A DNA stretch of 64,000 nt from Taishania sp. (GTDB lineage Bacteria; Bacteroidota; Bacteroidia; Flavobacteriales_D; Crocinitomicaceae). The notes below the pieces were generated by a model. The model saw only the letters and a program-made list of their open reading frames with translations, did no database searches and was not told the DNA's origin. Both the position numbers and the translations under genes were made by a program. Of the stretch, positions 52,701 through 61,279 are shown in pieces; position 1 is the stretch's first letter; each line of letters begins with the position of its first letter. The DNA lies in NCBI GenBank assembly GCA_030150045.1, contig JASLGM010000006.1, forward strand, positions 1-64,000, written 5' to 3'.

Positions 52701-52746
52701 ATAAAAATGATAGACATCATTTCCTTTATTAAGAGGGATTAGAAAA

Positions 52747-52784
52747 AGAAAAATCCTGTAATCTTCGGACTACAGGATTTTTTT
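52747..52784. terminator. Bidirectional terminator between helicase and murB
   Basis: AAAAATCCTGTA, loop ATCTTCGGAC, TACAGGATTTTT; perfect stem, A and T tracts on the two sides. It serves murB on the minus strand and probably the helicase on the plus strand. Confidence 0.9.
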
Positions 52785-52805
52785 ATGTGTGAATCATTTT
52801 GTTGA

Positions 52806-53813
52806 TTACATGATGTTTACTTCGCGTTCTAAGGTGATGTTGAAAAGGGATTCAATGGAAGAAATAATGCGAGAAGAGAGATTTAAAATATCTTTTCCAT
52901 CCGCGTTTCCATAGTTGACCAATACCAATGCTTGGTTTTTATGGACGCCAAATTCACCTTCTGTCTTTCCTTTCCAACCAGCGTTTTCGATCAGCCAACC
53001 TGCAGGTATTTTCACGGTTTCTTCGTTAATTGGGTAGGCTGGTGCGTTAGGGTATTTCTGTAAAATAGCGTTGTAGACCTCTTTTTTGACTACTGGATTT
53101 TTGAAAAAACTCCCGGCGTTTCCTATTTCTGCTGGGTTTGGAAGTTTACTTTGGCGAATGTTGATGACGGCTTGACTTACATCTTTTATGTTTGGAGTTG
53201 TAATCCCCATTTTTGATAACTCGTCATTTATGGCACCGTAACTTGTGTTTATTTTTGGGTTCTTGTGTAAAACGAAAGTTACGCTGATAATGATGTATTT
53301 ATTCTTTAATTCACGTTTAAAAATACTTTCTCTGTATCCGAATGCGCAGGTTTTTGCATCAAACGATTTGATTTTACCCGAGCTAATTTCTAGGGCTTCT
53401 AGTGAGTGGAATACGTCTTTAATTTCTACACCATATGCACCAATGTTTTGCATAGGGGAAGCGCCTACGGAGCCTGGGATTAGGGAAAGGTTTTCAATAC
53501 CACCCCAATTGTTATCTACGGCGTGTTGTACAAATGTATGCCATACTTCACCAGCGGAGGCCTTAACAAAAACAAGGTCTTCATTTTGATCAATTACGGT
53601 GATGCCTTTTAATTCGTTTTTTAATACAACTCCGTCGAAGGGTTGTGTAAACAAAAGGTTGCTACCCCCTCCTAATATGAGTAAGTTTTTGTCTTTTATG
53701 TTTTTTGTTAATAGCTGTTGTAATTCTTCAATAGATTGAAAGGAATACATTGCTTTAACCCAAGCCGGAACGCCAAATGTGGTGTGTTTCGAAATGTTGA
53801 TGTAGTTGATCAT
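52806..53813 (-). CDS. murB: UDP-N-acetylmuramate dehydrogenase
   Basis: 335 residues. Reduces UDP-GlcNAc-enolpyruvate to UDP-MurNAc in peptidoglycan synthesis, FAD enzyme, type I by its features. Landmarks: the FAD-binding LILGGGSNLLF, NLSLIPGSVGASPMQNIGAYG, FGYRESIFK and GNAGSFFKNP, with E in the C-terminal region. A perfect promoter box lies 4 nt before the ATG. Confidence 0.96.
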   Translation of the reverse strand: MINYINISKHTTFGVPAWVKAMYSFQSIEELQQLLTKNIKDKNLLILGGGSNLLFTQPFDGVVLKNELKGITVIDQNEDLVFVKASAGEVWHTFVQHAVDNNWGGIENLSLIPGSVGASPMQNIGAYGVEIKDVFHSLEALEISSGKIKSFDAKTCAFGYRESIFKRELKNKYIIISVTFVLHKNPKINTSYGAINDELSKMGITTPNIKDVSQAVINIRQSKLPNPAEIGNAGSFFKNPVVKKEVYNAILQKYPNAPAYPINEETVKIPAGWLIENAGWKGKTEGEFGVHKNQALVLVNYGNADGKDILNLSSRIISSIESLFNITLEREVNIM

Positions 53814-53817
53814 GTTT

Positions 53818-53825
53818 CAAAATTA
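53818..53825 (-). promoter_or_regulatory. murB -7 promoter box, TAATTTTG
   Basis: Perfect TAnnTTTG on the minus strand, 4 nt (AAAC) before the murB ATG. Confidence 0.6.
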
Positions 53826-53902
53826 CGTATTGTAAGTCAAAAAAAAGGATTTAATGTGGTTGAATTCCTTCGAAACACCTAAAATCTTATTAATTTTAAA
53901 GT

Positions 53903-54322
53903 ATGAAGTTAAAGCAATATCCATTAGATAAAATCAACGCGCTTAATAAGAATACGTTGATGGAAGTTCTGCATATTGAATGCATTGAAATAGGTGATGA
54001 TTTTGTGAAATCACGTATGCCTGTTGGGCCAACTACCCATCAGCCTGCTGGGTTACTTCATGGTGGTGCAAGTGCTGCTTTGATTGAAAGTATTGGGTCT
54101 ATGGGTTCTGTACTTTTAATTGATTTGGAGAAAGAAATTCCGGTAGGACTTGAGATAAACTGTAATCACATTGCAGGTGTGCGAGATGGATTTGTTGTTG
54201 CAACAGGAAAAATTATTCATGCTGGTCGTAGAACTCATGTTTGGCAAGTGGATGTGCACCATGAGGAAACAAAAAAAATGGTGTGTACAGGTAGGTTAAC
54301 CGTTATGATTGTTCCGCGTTAA
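53903..54322 (+). CDS. menI: Hotdog-fold thioesterase, probable DHNA-CoA thioesterase
   Basis: 139 residues. PaaI-like hotdog motif LLHGGASAALIESIGSMGSV with the conserved HGG and Glu. The gene sits directly before isochorismate synthase and MenD, with overlapping stop/start (TAATG), so 1,4-dihydroxy-2-naphthoyl-CoA hydrolysis in menaquinone synthesis is the natural reading. It could also be another acyl-CoA thioesterase; the symbol rests on context. Confidence 0.8.
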   Translation: MKLKQYPLDKINALNKNTLMEVLHIECIEIGDDFVKSRMPVGPTTHQPAGLLHGGASAALIESIGSMGSVLLIDLEKEIPVGLEINCNHIAGVRDGFVVATGKIIHAGRRTHVWQVDVHHEETKKMVCTGRLTVMIVPR

Positions 54323-55290
54323 TGGGAAAGTTGTTTTTTAGACTTCCTGGTGAAGCGAAGCAAAGTGTAAAAGGAGAGTTTATTGAACTACATCCTGCTG
54401 AACGTAGCTCTTTTGAAGGTTTTGTAGTTGCGACAGCTAACGGTGATCGTTGGTTTGGTTTTGTAGAAGGACGTGAAATTTCACAACGCTACGAAATGGC
54501 TACACCTTTTGTGGTTACGAAAGAGATGTATTTACAGCAAGCTCATTTTTTTGTTGAGGAGATTTCTAAATGGGGATTTGGTAAGGCTGTGTTGTCTCGC
54601 GTAAAAGCGGTTCAAGGAATAAACTATGACAATGAAGTTTTATTCGATGCTTTAGAAAGAAATTATCCAAATGCGTTTTGTTATGTGTTTGAATCTGCTG
54701 TTTTAGGAACGTGGATGGCGGCAACGCCTGAGATTTTGGTCAAACAAAATGGAGATACTCTTGAAACTATGGCTTTGGCAGGAACACGTACCGCTCACAG
54801 TAATATACCTTGGGAGGAAAAAGAATATCAGGAGCAAGGTTTGGTGACGACCTATATAAAAGCGGTTTTTGATTCGTTTGATAGAAAGCCTACGGTAGGT
54901 GAAAGAGAAGAATTTGTTGCTGGACCAGTGAAACACCTCTTGAATCGTTTTCATTGTGATTTCCCAAAGGAACAACTTCATGATTTGGTAGATTTATTGC
55001 ATCCTACTCCAGCAGTGAGTGGATTGCCTTTAGAAGAAGCGCAACAGCTTATTGCTCGGGTAGAAGCTCATCAGCGTTTGTTCTACTCGGGGATTGTTGG
55101 GTGGCAAGCACCAGATAAAAGTACGTTATTTGTGAACTTGAGATGTGCTCAAAAGAAAGATGATAATTTATTCTTGTATGTTGGCGGTGGATTGACAAAA
55201 GATTCTCAACCAGAGTTAGAATGGCAAGAAACAGAAAATAAAGCGAAAACACTGTTAAATGTGTTTGTGGAGGAAGAAAAAAATGATTAG
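54322..55290 (+). CDS. menF: Isochorismate synthase
   Basis: 322 residues, shorter than E. coli MenF, with the chorismate-binding landmarks: LAGTRTAHS, GPVKHLLNRFHC, LHPTPAVSGLPLEEA, RLFYSGIVGW and a final GGGLTKDSQPELEWQETENKA. Converts chorismate to isochorismate for menaquinone. It overlaps menI by 1 base and menD by 8 bp. The short N-terminus is usual for Bacteroidota. Confidence 0.92.
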   Translation: MGKLFFRLPGEAKQSVKGEFIELHPAERSSFEGFVVATANGDRWFGFVEGREISQRYEMATPFVVTKEMYLQQAHFFVEEISKWGFGKAVLSRVKAVQGINYDNEVLFDALERNYPNAFCYVFESAVLGTWMAATPEILVKQNGDTLETMALAGTRTAHSNIPWEEKEYQEQGLVTTYIKAVFDSFDRKPTVGEREEFVAGPVKHLLNRFHCDFPKEQLHDLVDLLHPTPAVSGLPLEEAQQLIARVEAHQRLFYSGIVGWQAPDKSTLFVNLRCAQKKDDNLFLYVGGGLTKDSQPELEWQETENKAKTLLNVFVEEEKND

Positions 55291-56965
55291 CTCAAATAAG
55301 ATAATGGTGCAGGCACTTGTAGAGAATTGCTTGCGTGCTGGTGTTAAACATTTTGTATGTTCTCCAGGATCAAGAAATGCATCTATTGTAATTGCTTTGG
55401 ATGAGCATCCAGAAGTAATGACGTATGTTGTACATGATGAGAGGTGTGCTGCCTTCGTTGCGATGGGAATGGCTTTGCAGTTGCAGGCTCCGGTTGCATG
55501 TGTTTGTACTTCTGGATCTGCAATGTTGAATTATTATCCGGCTGTAGCTGAAGCTTTTTATCAGCGTATACCTTTGGTTGTTATTTCGGCAGATAGACCT
55601 GAGAAATGGATCAATCAAGGGGATGGACAAACGATTGTACAGAAAGGCGTTTATTCCAATCATATAGATGGGGAGACCTCCTTAACAGAAGAAATGAGTA
55701 AAAAAGAGGTGGAAGAAGCTCTCTTTCATTTGTTTGCTAAGATTAATGGCGGGACAAAAGGACCGTTACATATAAATGTTGCTTTAAATGAACCACTTTA
55801 TGATACGCAAGAACTTGCGTTAGAAAAAACAATTCCTTTTGATTTCCTTTATAACCCAATGATTCTAGGTGAGGAAGAGAAGGTTTGGATCAAAGAGCAA
55901 ATTCAAGGTAAGAAAGTGATGGTTTTGGTTGGACAGAAACAGCATGATCTTTATTTTGTGGAGCAGTTGAAACAAATTGCTGACGATCCTTCTTTTGCAA
56001 TTCTAGTTGAAAATACGGCGAATGCTATTTTTTATAAATGGAATGCTTGCATTGATAGAACGTTAGCTGCAATTTCTGAAGAAGAGCTGGCGGATTATGC
56101 GCCAGACGTTCTTTTTACGTTTGGAGGAGCAGTCGTGTCTAAGAAAATAAAAGCTTATTTGCGTAAATATGCACCAAAAGTACATTTAAAAATTGGATGG
56201 GATTTCCCTGAAATGGATACATATGAGGTGTTAACCAAAAGTTACGCAATGAACGAAGGAACTTTCTTGAATCAGCTGATGGAGTTGAAGCAAGAACTGT
56301 TGCCAAGTAACTATGGAGGCAAATGGAAGCAGAAAGATTTAATTGCTGAAGATAAGGCATTGCATTATCTCGAGGGTATTCCTTTTTGTGATTTGAAAGC
56401 GCATGAGATTGTATTAGATTGTATTCCTGAGCATTCGGTAGTTCACCTCGGTAACAGTACTGTGATTCGTTATGCCCAATTGTTTAATCCTGTTCAAGGA
56501 ATTACCTATCATTCCAATAGAGGAACGAGTGGGATTGACGGGTCACTTTCAACAGCGGTTGGTGCTGCTCTTGCTGATCCTGATCATTTACATGTTGCTG
56601 TTGTAGGCGATGTTTCTTTCTTTTATGACAGTAACTTTATGTGGCTTAATTACCGAATTCCAAATCTTAGGGTGGTTCTGGTAAACAATGGAGGAGGCGC
56701 TATTTTTAATTATATACCTGGACCTAGAACGGCAAAGCAAAGAGAGAAGTACTTCGAAGCGAAACATGATTTTCAAGCTGAGTATTTATGTAAATCATTT
56801 AATGTTGAGTACTTTACCTCTCGTGAGGGAAGTGAGATAGAAAATCAGATGGATGATTTTCTATCTTATACAGCAGATGGGCATATTAAATTATTAGAGA
56901 TTCATACTTCTGTTATCGAAAATCATTTATTTTTAGACCGATTTTTCGAGTTTATTCAAAAATAA
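55283..56965 (+). CDS. menD: 2-succinyl-5-enolpyruvyl-6-hydroxy-3-cyclohexene-1-carboxylate synthase
   Basis: 560 residues from ATG 55283 (MISSNKIMVQALV). Thiamine-diphosphate enzyme, joining isochorismate and 2-oxoglutarate with CO2 loss. CSPGSRNASI and ERCAAFVAMGMA at the N-terminus (cofactor Glu), then the TPP/Mg motif GDVSFFYDSNFMW...NNGGG. The longer frame adds eight residues, but they lie in menF and are not needed. Length normal. Confidence 0.96.
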   Translation: MISSNKIMVQALVENCLRAGVKHFVCSPGSRNASIVIALDEHPEVMTYVVHDERCAAFVAMGMALQLQAPVACVCTSGSAMLNYYPAVAEAFYQRIPLVVISADRPEKWINQGDGQTIVQKGVYSNHIDGETSLTEEMSKKEVEEALFHLFAKINGGTKGPLHINVALNEPLYDTQELALEKTIPFDFLYNPMILGEEEKVWIKEQIQGKKVMVLVGQKQHDLYFVEQLKQIADDPSFAILVENTANAIFYKWNACIDRTLAAISEEELADYAPDVLFTFGGAVVSKKIKAYLRKYAPKVHLKIGWDFPEMDTYEVLTKSYAMNEGTFLNQLMELKQELLPSNYGGKWKQKDLIAEDKALHYLEGIPFCDLKAHEIVLDCIPEHSVVHLGNSTVIRYAQLFNPVQGITYHSNRGTSGIDGSLSTAVGAALADPDHLHVAVVGDVSFFYDSNFMWLNYRIPNLRVVLVNNGGGAIFNYIPGPRTAKQREKYFEAKHDFQAEYLCKSFNVEYFTSREGSEIENQMDDFLSYTADGHIKLLEIHTSVIENHLFLDRFFEFIQK

Positions 56966-56977
56966 TTTAACGTATTT

Positions 56978-57739
56978 ATGGAATTTTTTGACGCACTTTT
57001 CACCATTCAAGGCTTAACGTATTTGGTGATATTGTCTTTATTGGAAATTGTTTTAGGAATTGATAATATCATTTTCATTTCAATAATCACAGATAAATTA
57101 CCTGAAGAAAAACAAGCGAAGGGACGTAATATTGGGTTGGTATTAGCCTTGGTGATGCGTTTGATTTTATTGGCTTTTGTTGCGTGGATTATGCAATCTA
57201 CAAAACCGCTTTTCCCGAATACGAACATAGAGCTTTTAGAAGGTTTTTCAATTCAAAGTTTGGTCTTATTATTAGGAGGGTTATTCTTGATTTATAAATC
57301 TACGATAGAAATGAATCACTCTATTCGTGGTATTCACGAAGCACATAGCGTAAAAAAAGCAACTTTGTCTTCTGTCATTATGCAAATTGTAATGGTAGAT
57401 CTTGTCTTTAGTTTTGACTCTATTATTACAGCGATTGGAATGACGAATGATTTACATAAGGAAATCGGTAAAGACCCGTTGGTGATTATTTATGCAGCTG
57501 TGATTATTTCAATGATCATCATGATTTTATTTGCTAAGCCGATTAGTCAGTTCATTAATAATAGACCTTCTGTGAAGATGTTAGCACTTGCTTTTTTAGT
57601 GACCATAGGTGTGATTCTTGTGGCAGAAGCTTTTGGACAGCATGTACCAAAAGGTTATATTTATTTTGCTATGGTTTATGCGCTTCTAGTGGAGTTTATG
57701 AATATTAAAATGCGAAAAAACAAGGGGATTAAAGAGTAA
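56978..57739 (+). CDS. TerC-family integral membrane protein
   Basis: 253 residues, seven hydrophobic helices. EIVLGIDNIIFISII and VDLVFSFDSIITAIGM carry the acidic residues within helices typical of TerC/Alx, linked to metal-ion export (Mn in several species) and tellurite resistance in older literature. 12 bp after menD; the next gene overlaps by 1 base. Confidence 0.9.
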   Translation: MEFFDALFTIQGLTYLVILSLLEIVLGIDNIIFISIITDKLPEEKQAKGRNIGLVLALVMRLILLAFVAWIMQSTKPLFPNTNIELLEGFSIQSLVLLLGGLFLIYKSTIEMNHSIRGIHEAHSVKKATLSSVIMQIVMVDLVFSFDSIITAIGMTNDLHKEIGKDPLVIIYAAVIISMIIMILFAKPISQFINNRPSVKMLALAFLVTIGVILVAEAFGQHVPKGYIYFAMVYALLVEFMNIKMRKNKGIKE

Positions 57740-58320
57740 TGACAAAGGCAGAAGCAACATTGTTTTTCACCGTTCCAGAAGGAGAAGAAATGGAAGACTT
57801 CTTTGACGAGCAATTTTTTGCTTGTAAACAATTCTTCTTAACAAAAACTCCTTTGGCCAAAGTGTTTGTTTCAAAGTTGAATAAGTGGCAACGCGAAGAT
57901 CAAGCATTTCATGTTTTGCAAGAGATAGAATGGGAAAGCTATCCTAATTTAGAAGTAAAGCAAATGGTGTTTCCAGAAGATCTTTTAGAAGCTTTTACTC
58001 AATACGAAAAAGAAAAGACGAGCTATAAACTGATGGTTTTACAAGCTCAAACAGGAAGGCAATTGCACGAAGTTGTGATACAATTTTTAGAAACGGTTCG
58101 TTGCTATCATGAGAAATGGTTTTCTGAGGAAGTGTTAGACTTAGAATATGGAGAAGTTTTATCTAAGGAGCCCGATCCGATGGAGATGTTGTCGCAAATT
58201 AGAAGCTTTAATCAAGAAGGAGGATTAGAATTCCAAGATGTATTGAAAATTGGCAGCAATTCATTCCTGTTAAACGAAATGAAACGAGTATCTTTGTTAA
58301 TTAAAAAACACGGAGGATGA
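57739..58320 (+). CDS. Uncharacterised cytoplasmic protein
   Basis: 193 residues, acidic and helical, no signal peptide, no domain I recognise. It overlaps terC at TAATG and the DUF493 gene at ATGA, so it is coupled to both. The operon context (menaquinone, TerC) gives no clear clue. Confidence 0.65.
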   Translation: MTKAEATLFFTVPEGEEMEDFFDEQFFACKQFFLTKTPLAKVFVSKLNKWQREDQAFHVLQEIEWESYPNLEVKQMVFPEDLLEAFTQYEKEKTSYKLMVLQAQTGRQLHEVVIQFLETVRCYHEKWFSEEVLDLEYGEVLSKEPDPMEMLSQIRSFNQEGGLEFQDVLKIGSNSFLLNEMKRVSLLIKKHGG

Positions 58321-58583
58321 AGGAACAGTTTGAAAAGCTAAAAGGACAGTTAGAGTTGCAAGAATGGCCAGCACTATACATGTTCAAGTTTATTGTTCCT
58401 AACGAACCTGAAATGATTGCAAAGGTTGGGAATTTATTATCACCAGAAGCAGATTTACAGCTTCAAGCTTCGACCAACGGTAAGTACATGAGTGTGACTG
58501 GAAAAGAAGTGATGTTGACTGTAGATGCAGTGATGGAAGTGTATTATAAAGCAGCTGAAATAAAAGGAGTTATAGCGTTATGA
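58317..58583 (+). CDS. DUF493 family protein
   Basis: 88 residues of a compact beta-alpha-beta-beta-alpha-beta pattern (WPALYMFKFIVPNE..., SVTGKEVMLTVDAVMEVY), as in the ferredoxin-like DUF493 proteins related to YbeD, for which ligand binding has been suggested. The start overlaps the previous stop and its stop overlaps the next start (ATGA). Confidence 0.85.
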   Translation: MKEQFEKLKGQLELQEWPALYMFKFIVPNEPEMIAKVGNLLSPEADLQLQASTNGKYMSVTGKEVMLTVDAVMEVYYKAAEIKGVIAL

Positions 58584-58978
58584 TAGGGTTGGCAATGCCG
58601 AATGGGCAAACAGTGGTCTTAATAATGGCTGTTTCACTTATCATTCTTTTGATGGTGATTGGCTACAAAAAAATATTAAAAAACTTTAGTAAAGATCATC
58701 TCTCATTGGAGAAATACTGTGTGCTTTACAGTTTGGAGACTGAAGTAGCTGAAGGGAAAATTGATTTTTATTTCACTACCGAAGAACCTAGGAAAGTCAC
58801 TTTTGAGATTTTAGATGAAAACTATCAAACATTAAAGGTGATATTTGATAAAGAATGTGAAAAAGGAGGTAATATTGTGCCTTTTGATACCACTACTTTG
58901 GAAAATGGGAATTATTTTTATTGTTTGAAGACCTACAATCAAAAAACAATGAAAAAAGTGACGGTTAGAAACCGCTAG
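58580..58978 (+). CDS. Uncharacterised membrane-anchored small protein
   Basis: 132 residues. One N-terminal transmembrane helix (VVLIMAVSLIILLMVIGY) followed by a beta-rich domain (IDFYFTTEEPRKVTFEILD, DTTTLENGNYFYCLKT) that resembles a FlgD-like or beta-sandwich adaptor region. No known family. Overlaps the DUF493 stop by 4 bp; last gene of the coupled set. Confidence 0.65.
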   Translation: MIGLAMPNGQTVVLIMAVSLIILLMVIGYKKILKNFSKDHLSLEKYCVLYSLETEVAEGKIDFYFTTEEPRKVTFEILDENYQTLKVIFDKECEKGGNIVPFDTTTLENGNYFYCLKTYNQKTMKKVTVRNR

Positions 58979-58995
58979 AATGAAATAATTTTAAG

Positions 58996-59018
58996 GCTGA
59001 AATATCAATTTTTTCAGC
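58996..59018 (+). terminator. Possible terminator before trx
   Basis: GCTGAAA with TTTCAGC, followed by TATTTTT. Seven bp stem, weak T tract; its tail overlaps a trx -7 candidate (TATTTTTA, 59019-59026). Confidence 0.4.
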
Positions 59019-59053
59019 TATTTTTACAAAACATAGAAATAAAAACAACAATT

Positions 59054-59371
59054 ATGGCAATAGAAATAACAGATGCGAACTTTAATGAATTGGTTTTAAA
59101 TTCAGATAAACCAGTTGTAGTTGATTTTTGGGCAGAATGGTGTGGACCATGTCGAATGATTGGACCAGTTATTGAAGAAATGGCAAATGAATTTGATGGT
59201 AAAGCGATCATCGGTAAAGTAAATGTTGACGAAAACCCAGGTGTTTCTGCACAATTCGGAATTCGTAACATTCCTACAGTGATCTTCGTTAAAGGTGGAG
59301 AGGTTGTTGACAAATCTGTTGGAGCTGTTCCGAAAGAGCAATTGACTTCAAAATTGAATGCAATCCTTTAA
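59054..59371 (+). CDS. trxA: Thioredoxin
   Basis: 105 residues. Redox motif WCGPC (C30, C33) with the usual VVDFWAEWC lead-in, and the cis-proline in RNIPTVIF. Reduces disulfides in the cytoplasm (electron source: thioredoxin reductase). No signal peptide. A -7-like box TATTTTTA is 28 nt upstream. Confidence 0.95.
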   Translation: MAIEITDANFNELVLNSDKPVVVDFWAEWCGPCRMIGPVIEEMANEFDGKAIIGKVNVDENPGVSAQFGIRNIPTVIFVKGGEVVDKSVGAVPKEQLTSKLNAIL

Positions 59372-59386
59372 TTAAATAAAATTTTT

Positions 59387-59431
59387 AAAGCTTGATTTTA
59401 ACCTGAAATAGTGTTGAGATCAAGCTTTTTT
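59387..59431 (+). terminator. trx terminator
   Basis: AAAGCTTGAT with ATCAAGCTTT, 22 nt loop, then T tract. The stem is perfect, the loop is large. Confidence 0.75.
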
Positions 59432-59475
59432 GTGTCTTAAGAATAACACTTTAGAGACATTAATACCATATAAAA

Positions 59476-60195
59476 ATGAATAGTTCGTTGTTAAAACGAT
59501 TGAAATATTATGGGTTCGGCTTTTTATTAGGTTGCATCTTCGTATTTTTTTTCTTTCAAAATAGAGGTTGCTCTTGGACGCCTTCAAATAGAGTGAAATC
59601 TTCCATCATTGGAAGAGTAATTACTGTAAATGAAGTAGAGAAAGAAATCATGAAAAAACACAATCTTACCTTCGAAGAAATCTTCCAAGCGATCAGCGAA
59701 GGTGATGTTGATTTTAAAAACAGTAAAAAAGATACAGAAGATAAAATTTATCTTATTCACGGAAAAATAAAAGACAAAGGAACTTACAAGTTCTATTTCA
59801 CTTTGCCAACTGAAAGTTATATCTCAGAATTGCATATCGGAGCAGATGACATTCAAAAGATCAAGCCAACTGCCAGTGGTAAAGGTTACTTCTTACATTT
59901 TCCGAATGATGAATACTTAGTGTATCCAGATTCTACAAAAGTGAATGAGTGTAAACTAGATCAGTTAGGTATCAATAGCCCTCAAAAAATATTGAAGGCT
60001 ATGAAAGAAAATGCGTATCTTTCTTTTGAGAATACAAAGTTTGAAACAAGACCAAAACCAACACATCAAATTGTTACTATCGTTGAATCGGATACGGTTA
60101 GATTCAATACCATCTGGTACAAGAACAAAATATTCATTCAAAATATTCAACTCCAACAAACGACGAATTGTGATTCCTTGTTAAACAAGAAATAG
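59476..60195 (+). CDS. Uncharacterised membrane-anchored protein, DUF4258-like
   Basis: 239 residues. One N-terminal transmembrane helix (YYGFGFLLGCIFVFFFFQNRGCSW) and a globular periplasmic domain in which FQAISEGDVDFKNSKKDTED is reminiscent of DUF4258 proteins seen in Flavobacteria. The resemblance is modest and made from memory. It precedes lpxD by 40 bp. Confidence 0.55.
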   Translation: MNSSLLKRLKYYGFGFLLGCIFVFFFFQNRGCSWTPSNRVKSSIIGRVITVNEVEKEIMKKHNLTFEEIFQAISEGDVDFKNSKKDTEDKIYLIHGKIKDKGTYKFYFTLPTESYISELHIGADDIQKIKPTASGKGYFLHFPNDEYLVYPDSTKVNECKLDQLGINSPQKILKAMKENAYLSFENTKFETRPKPTHQIVTIVESDTVRFNTIWYKNKIFIQNIQLQQTTNCDSLLNKK

Positions 60196-60235
60196 CATTT
60201 ACGAACGGAGAAAGTCGCAAATAATTTTTTTGAAA

Positions 60236-61273
60236 ATGAAGTTTACTGCTGAAAATATCGCCGGAATTATCAACGGAACTGTCTTAGGAAATCCTGAAGC
60301 AGTAGTAGATGGTTTAGCAAAAATTGAAGAAGGAACAACTGGGAAACTTTCTTTCCTAGCTAATCCTAAATACGAAGAGTTTATTTATACAACAGGGTCC
60401 TCAGTATGTATCGTTAATGAATCCTTTCAGCCCAATAAAGAGCTGCCTAGTGAGTTGACACTTATTAAAGTAGAAGATGCCTATTCTTGCTTTGCAAAAT
60501 TATTGGAGTTTTATGATGGAATGCATAAAAAACAAGCGAAAATTGAACCTAACGCCTTCATTTCAACTTCTGCAAATGTAGGAGAAAATGTATACGTGGG
60601 GGCAAATGCATATATTGGAGAAAATGTAGTTATTGGTGACAATACACACATTTATCCAAACACTGTTATTTACGATAATGTGAAAATTGGAAATGATACC
60701 GTAATCCATTCCAATGTCACGATCTATCATTTGTGTGAAGTAGGATCAAACTGTACGCTTCATGCTGGAGCTGTAATTGGAGCAGATGGATTTGGTTACG
60801 CACCCAATGAAATAGGTGAATTTAAAAAAGTGCCTCAAATTGGAAATGTAATCTTGGAAGATTTTGTTGATGTTGGCGCAAATACAACTATCGATAGAGC
60901 CACAATGGGTTCCACCATTTTGAGAAGAGGAGTAAAAATAGATAACTTGTGCCAAATTGCACACAATGTAGAAATAGATAATCATTCTGCAATGGCTTCT
61001 CAAGCAGGAATTGCAGGGTCGGCAAAGATTGGTAAGCATGTACTTATCGGTGGACAAGCAGGAATCAGTGGGCATATAAAAATTGTTGACGGTGCAAAAA
61101 TTGTTGCACAATCAGGAGTTCCAAATTCAGTGAAAAAAGCAGATACACTTATGGGCTCACCAGCTATTCCAATTGATGATTTCAAAAAATCATATTTTGG
61201 ATTCCGTAAACTGCCTTTTATTCTTAAGAAATTACAAGAGCTAGAACAAAAAATTAAAGAGATTAATAAATAA
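60236..61273 (+). CDS. lpxD: UDP-3-O-(3-hydroxyacyl)glucosamine N-acyltransferase
   Basis: 345 residues from ATG 60236. Third acylation step of lipid A. N-terminal uridine-binding domain, then many hexapeptide repeats of a left-handed beta-helix (VGANAYIGENVVIGDNTHIYP), and the catalytic-histidine region IAHNVEIDNHSAMASQAGIAGS. A TTG two codons upstream is rejected. lpxC/fabZ starts 6 bp after its stop. Confidence 0.95.
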   Translation: MKFTAENIAGIINGTVLGNPEAVVDGLAKIEEGTTGKLSFLANPKYEEFIYTTGSSVCIVNESFQPNKELPSELTLIKVEDAYSCFAKLLEFYDGMHKKQAKIEPNAFISTSANVGENVYVGANAYIGENVVIGDNTHIYPNTVIYDNVKIGNDTVIHSNVTIYHLCEVGSNCTLHAGAVIGADGFGYAPNEIGEFKKVPQIGNVILEDFVDVGANTTIDRATMGSTILRRGVKIDNLCQIAHNVEIDNHSAMASQAGIAGSAKIGKHVLIGGQAGISGHIKIVDGAKIVAQSGVPNSVKKADTLMGSPAIPIDDFKKSYFGFRKLPFILKKLQELEQKIKEINK

Positions 61274-61279
61274 TTAGAT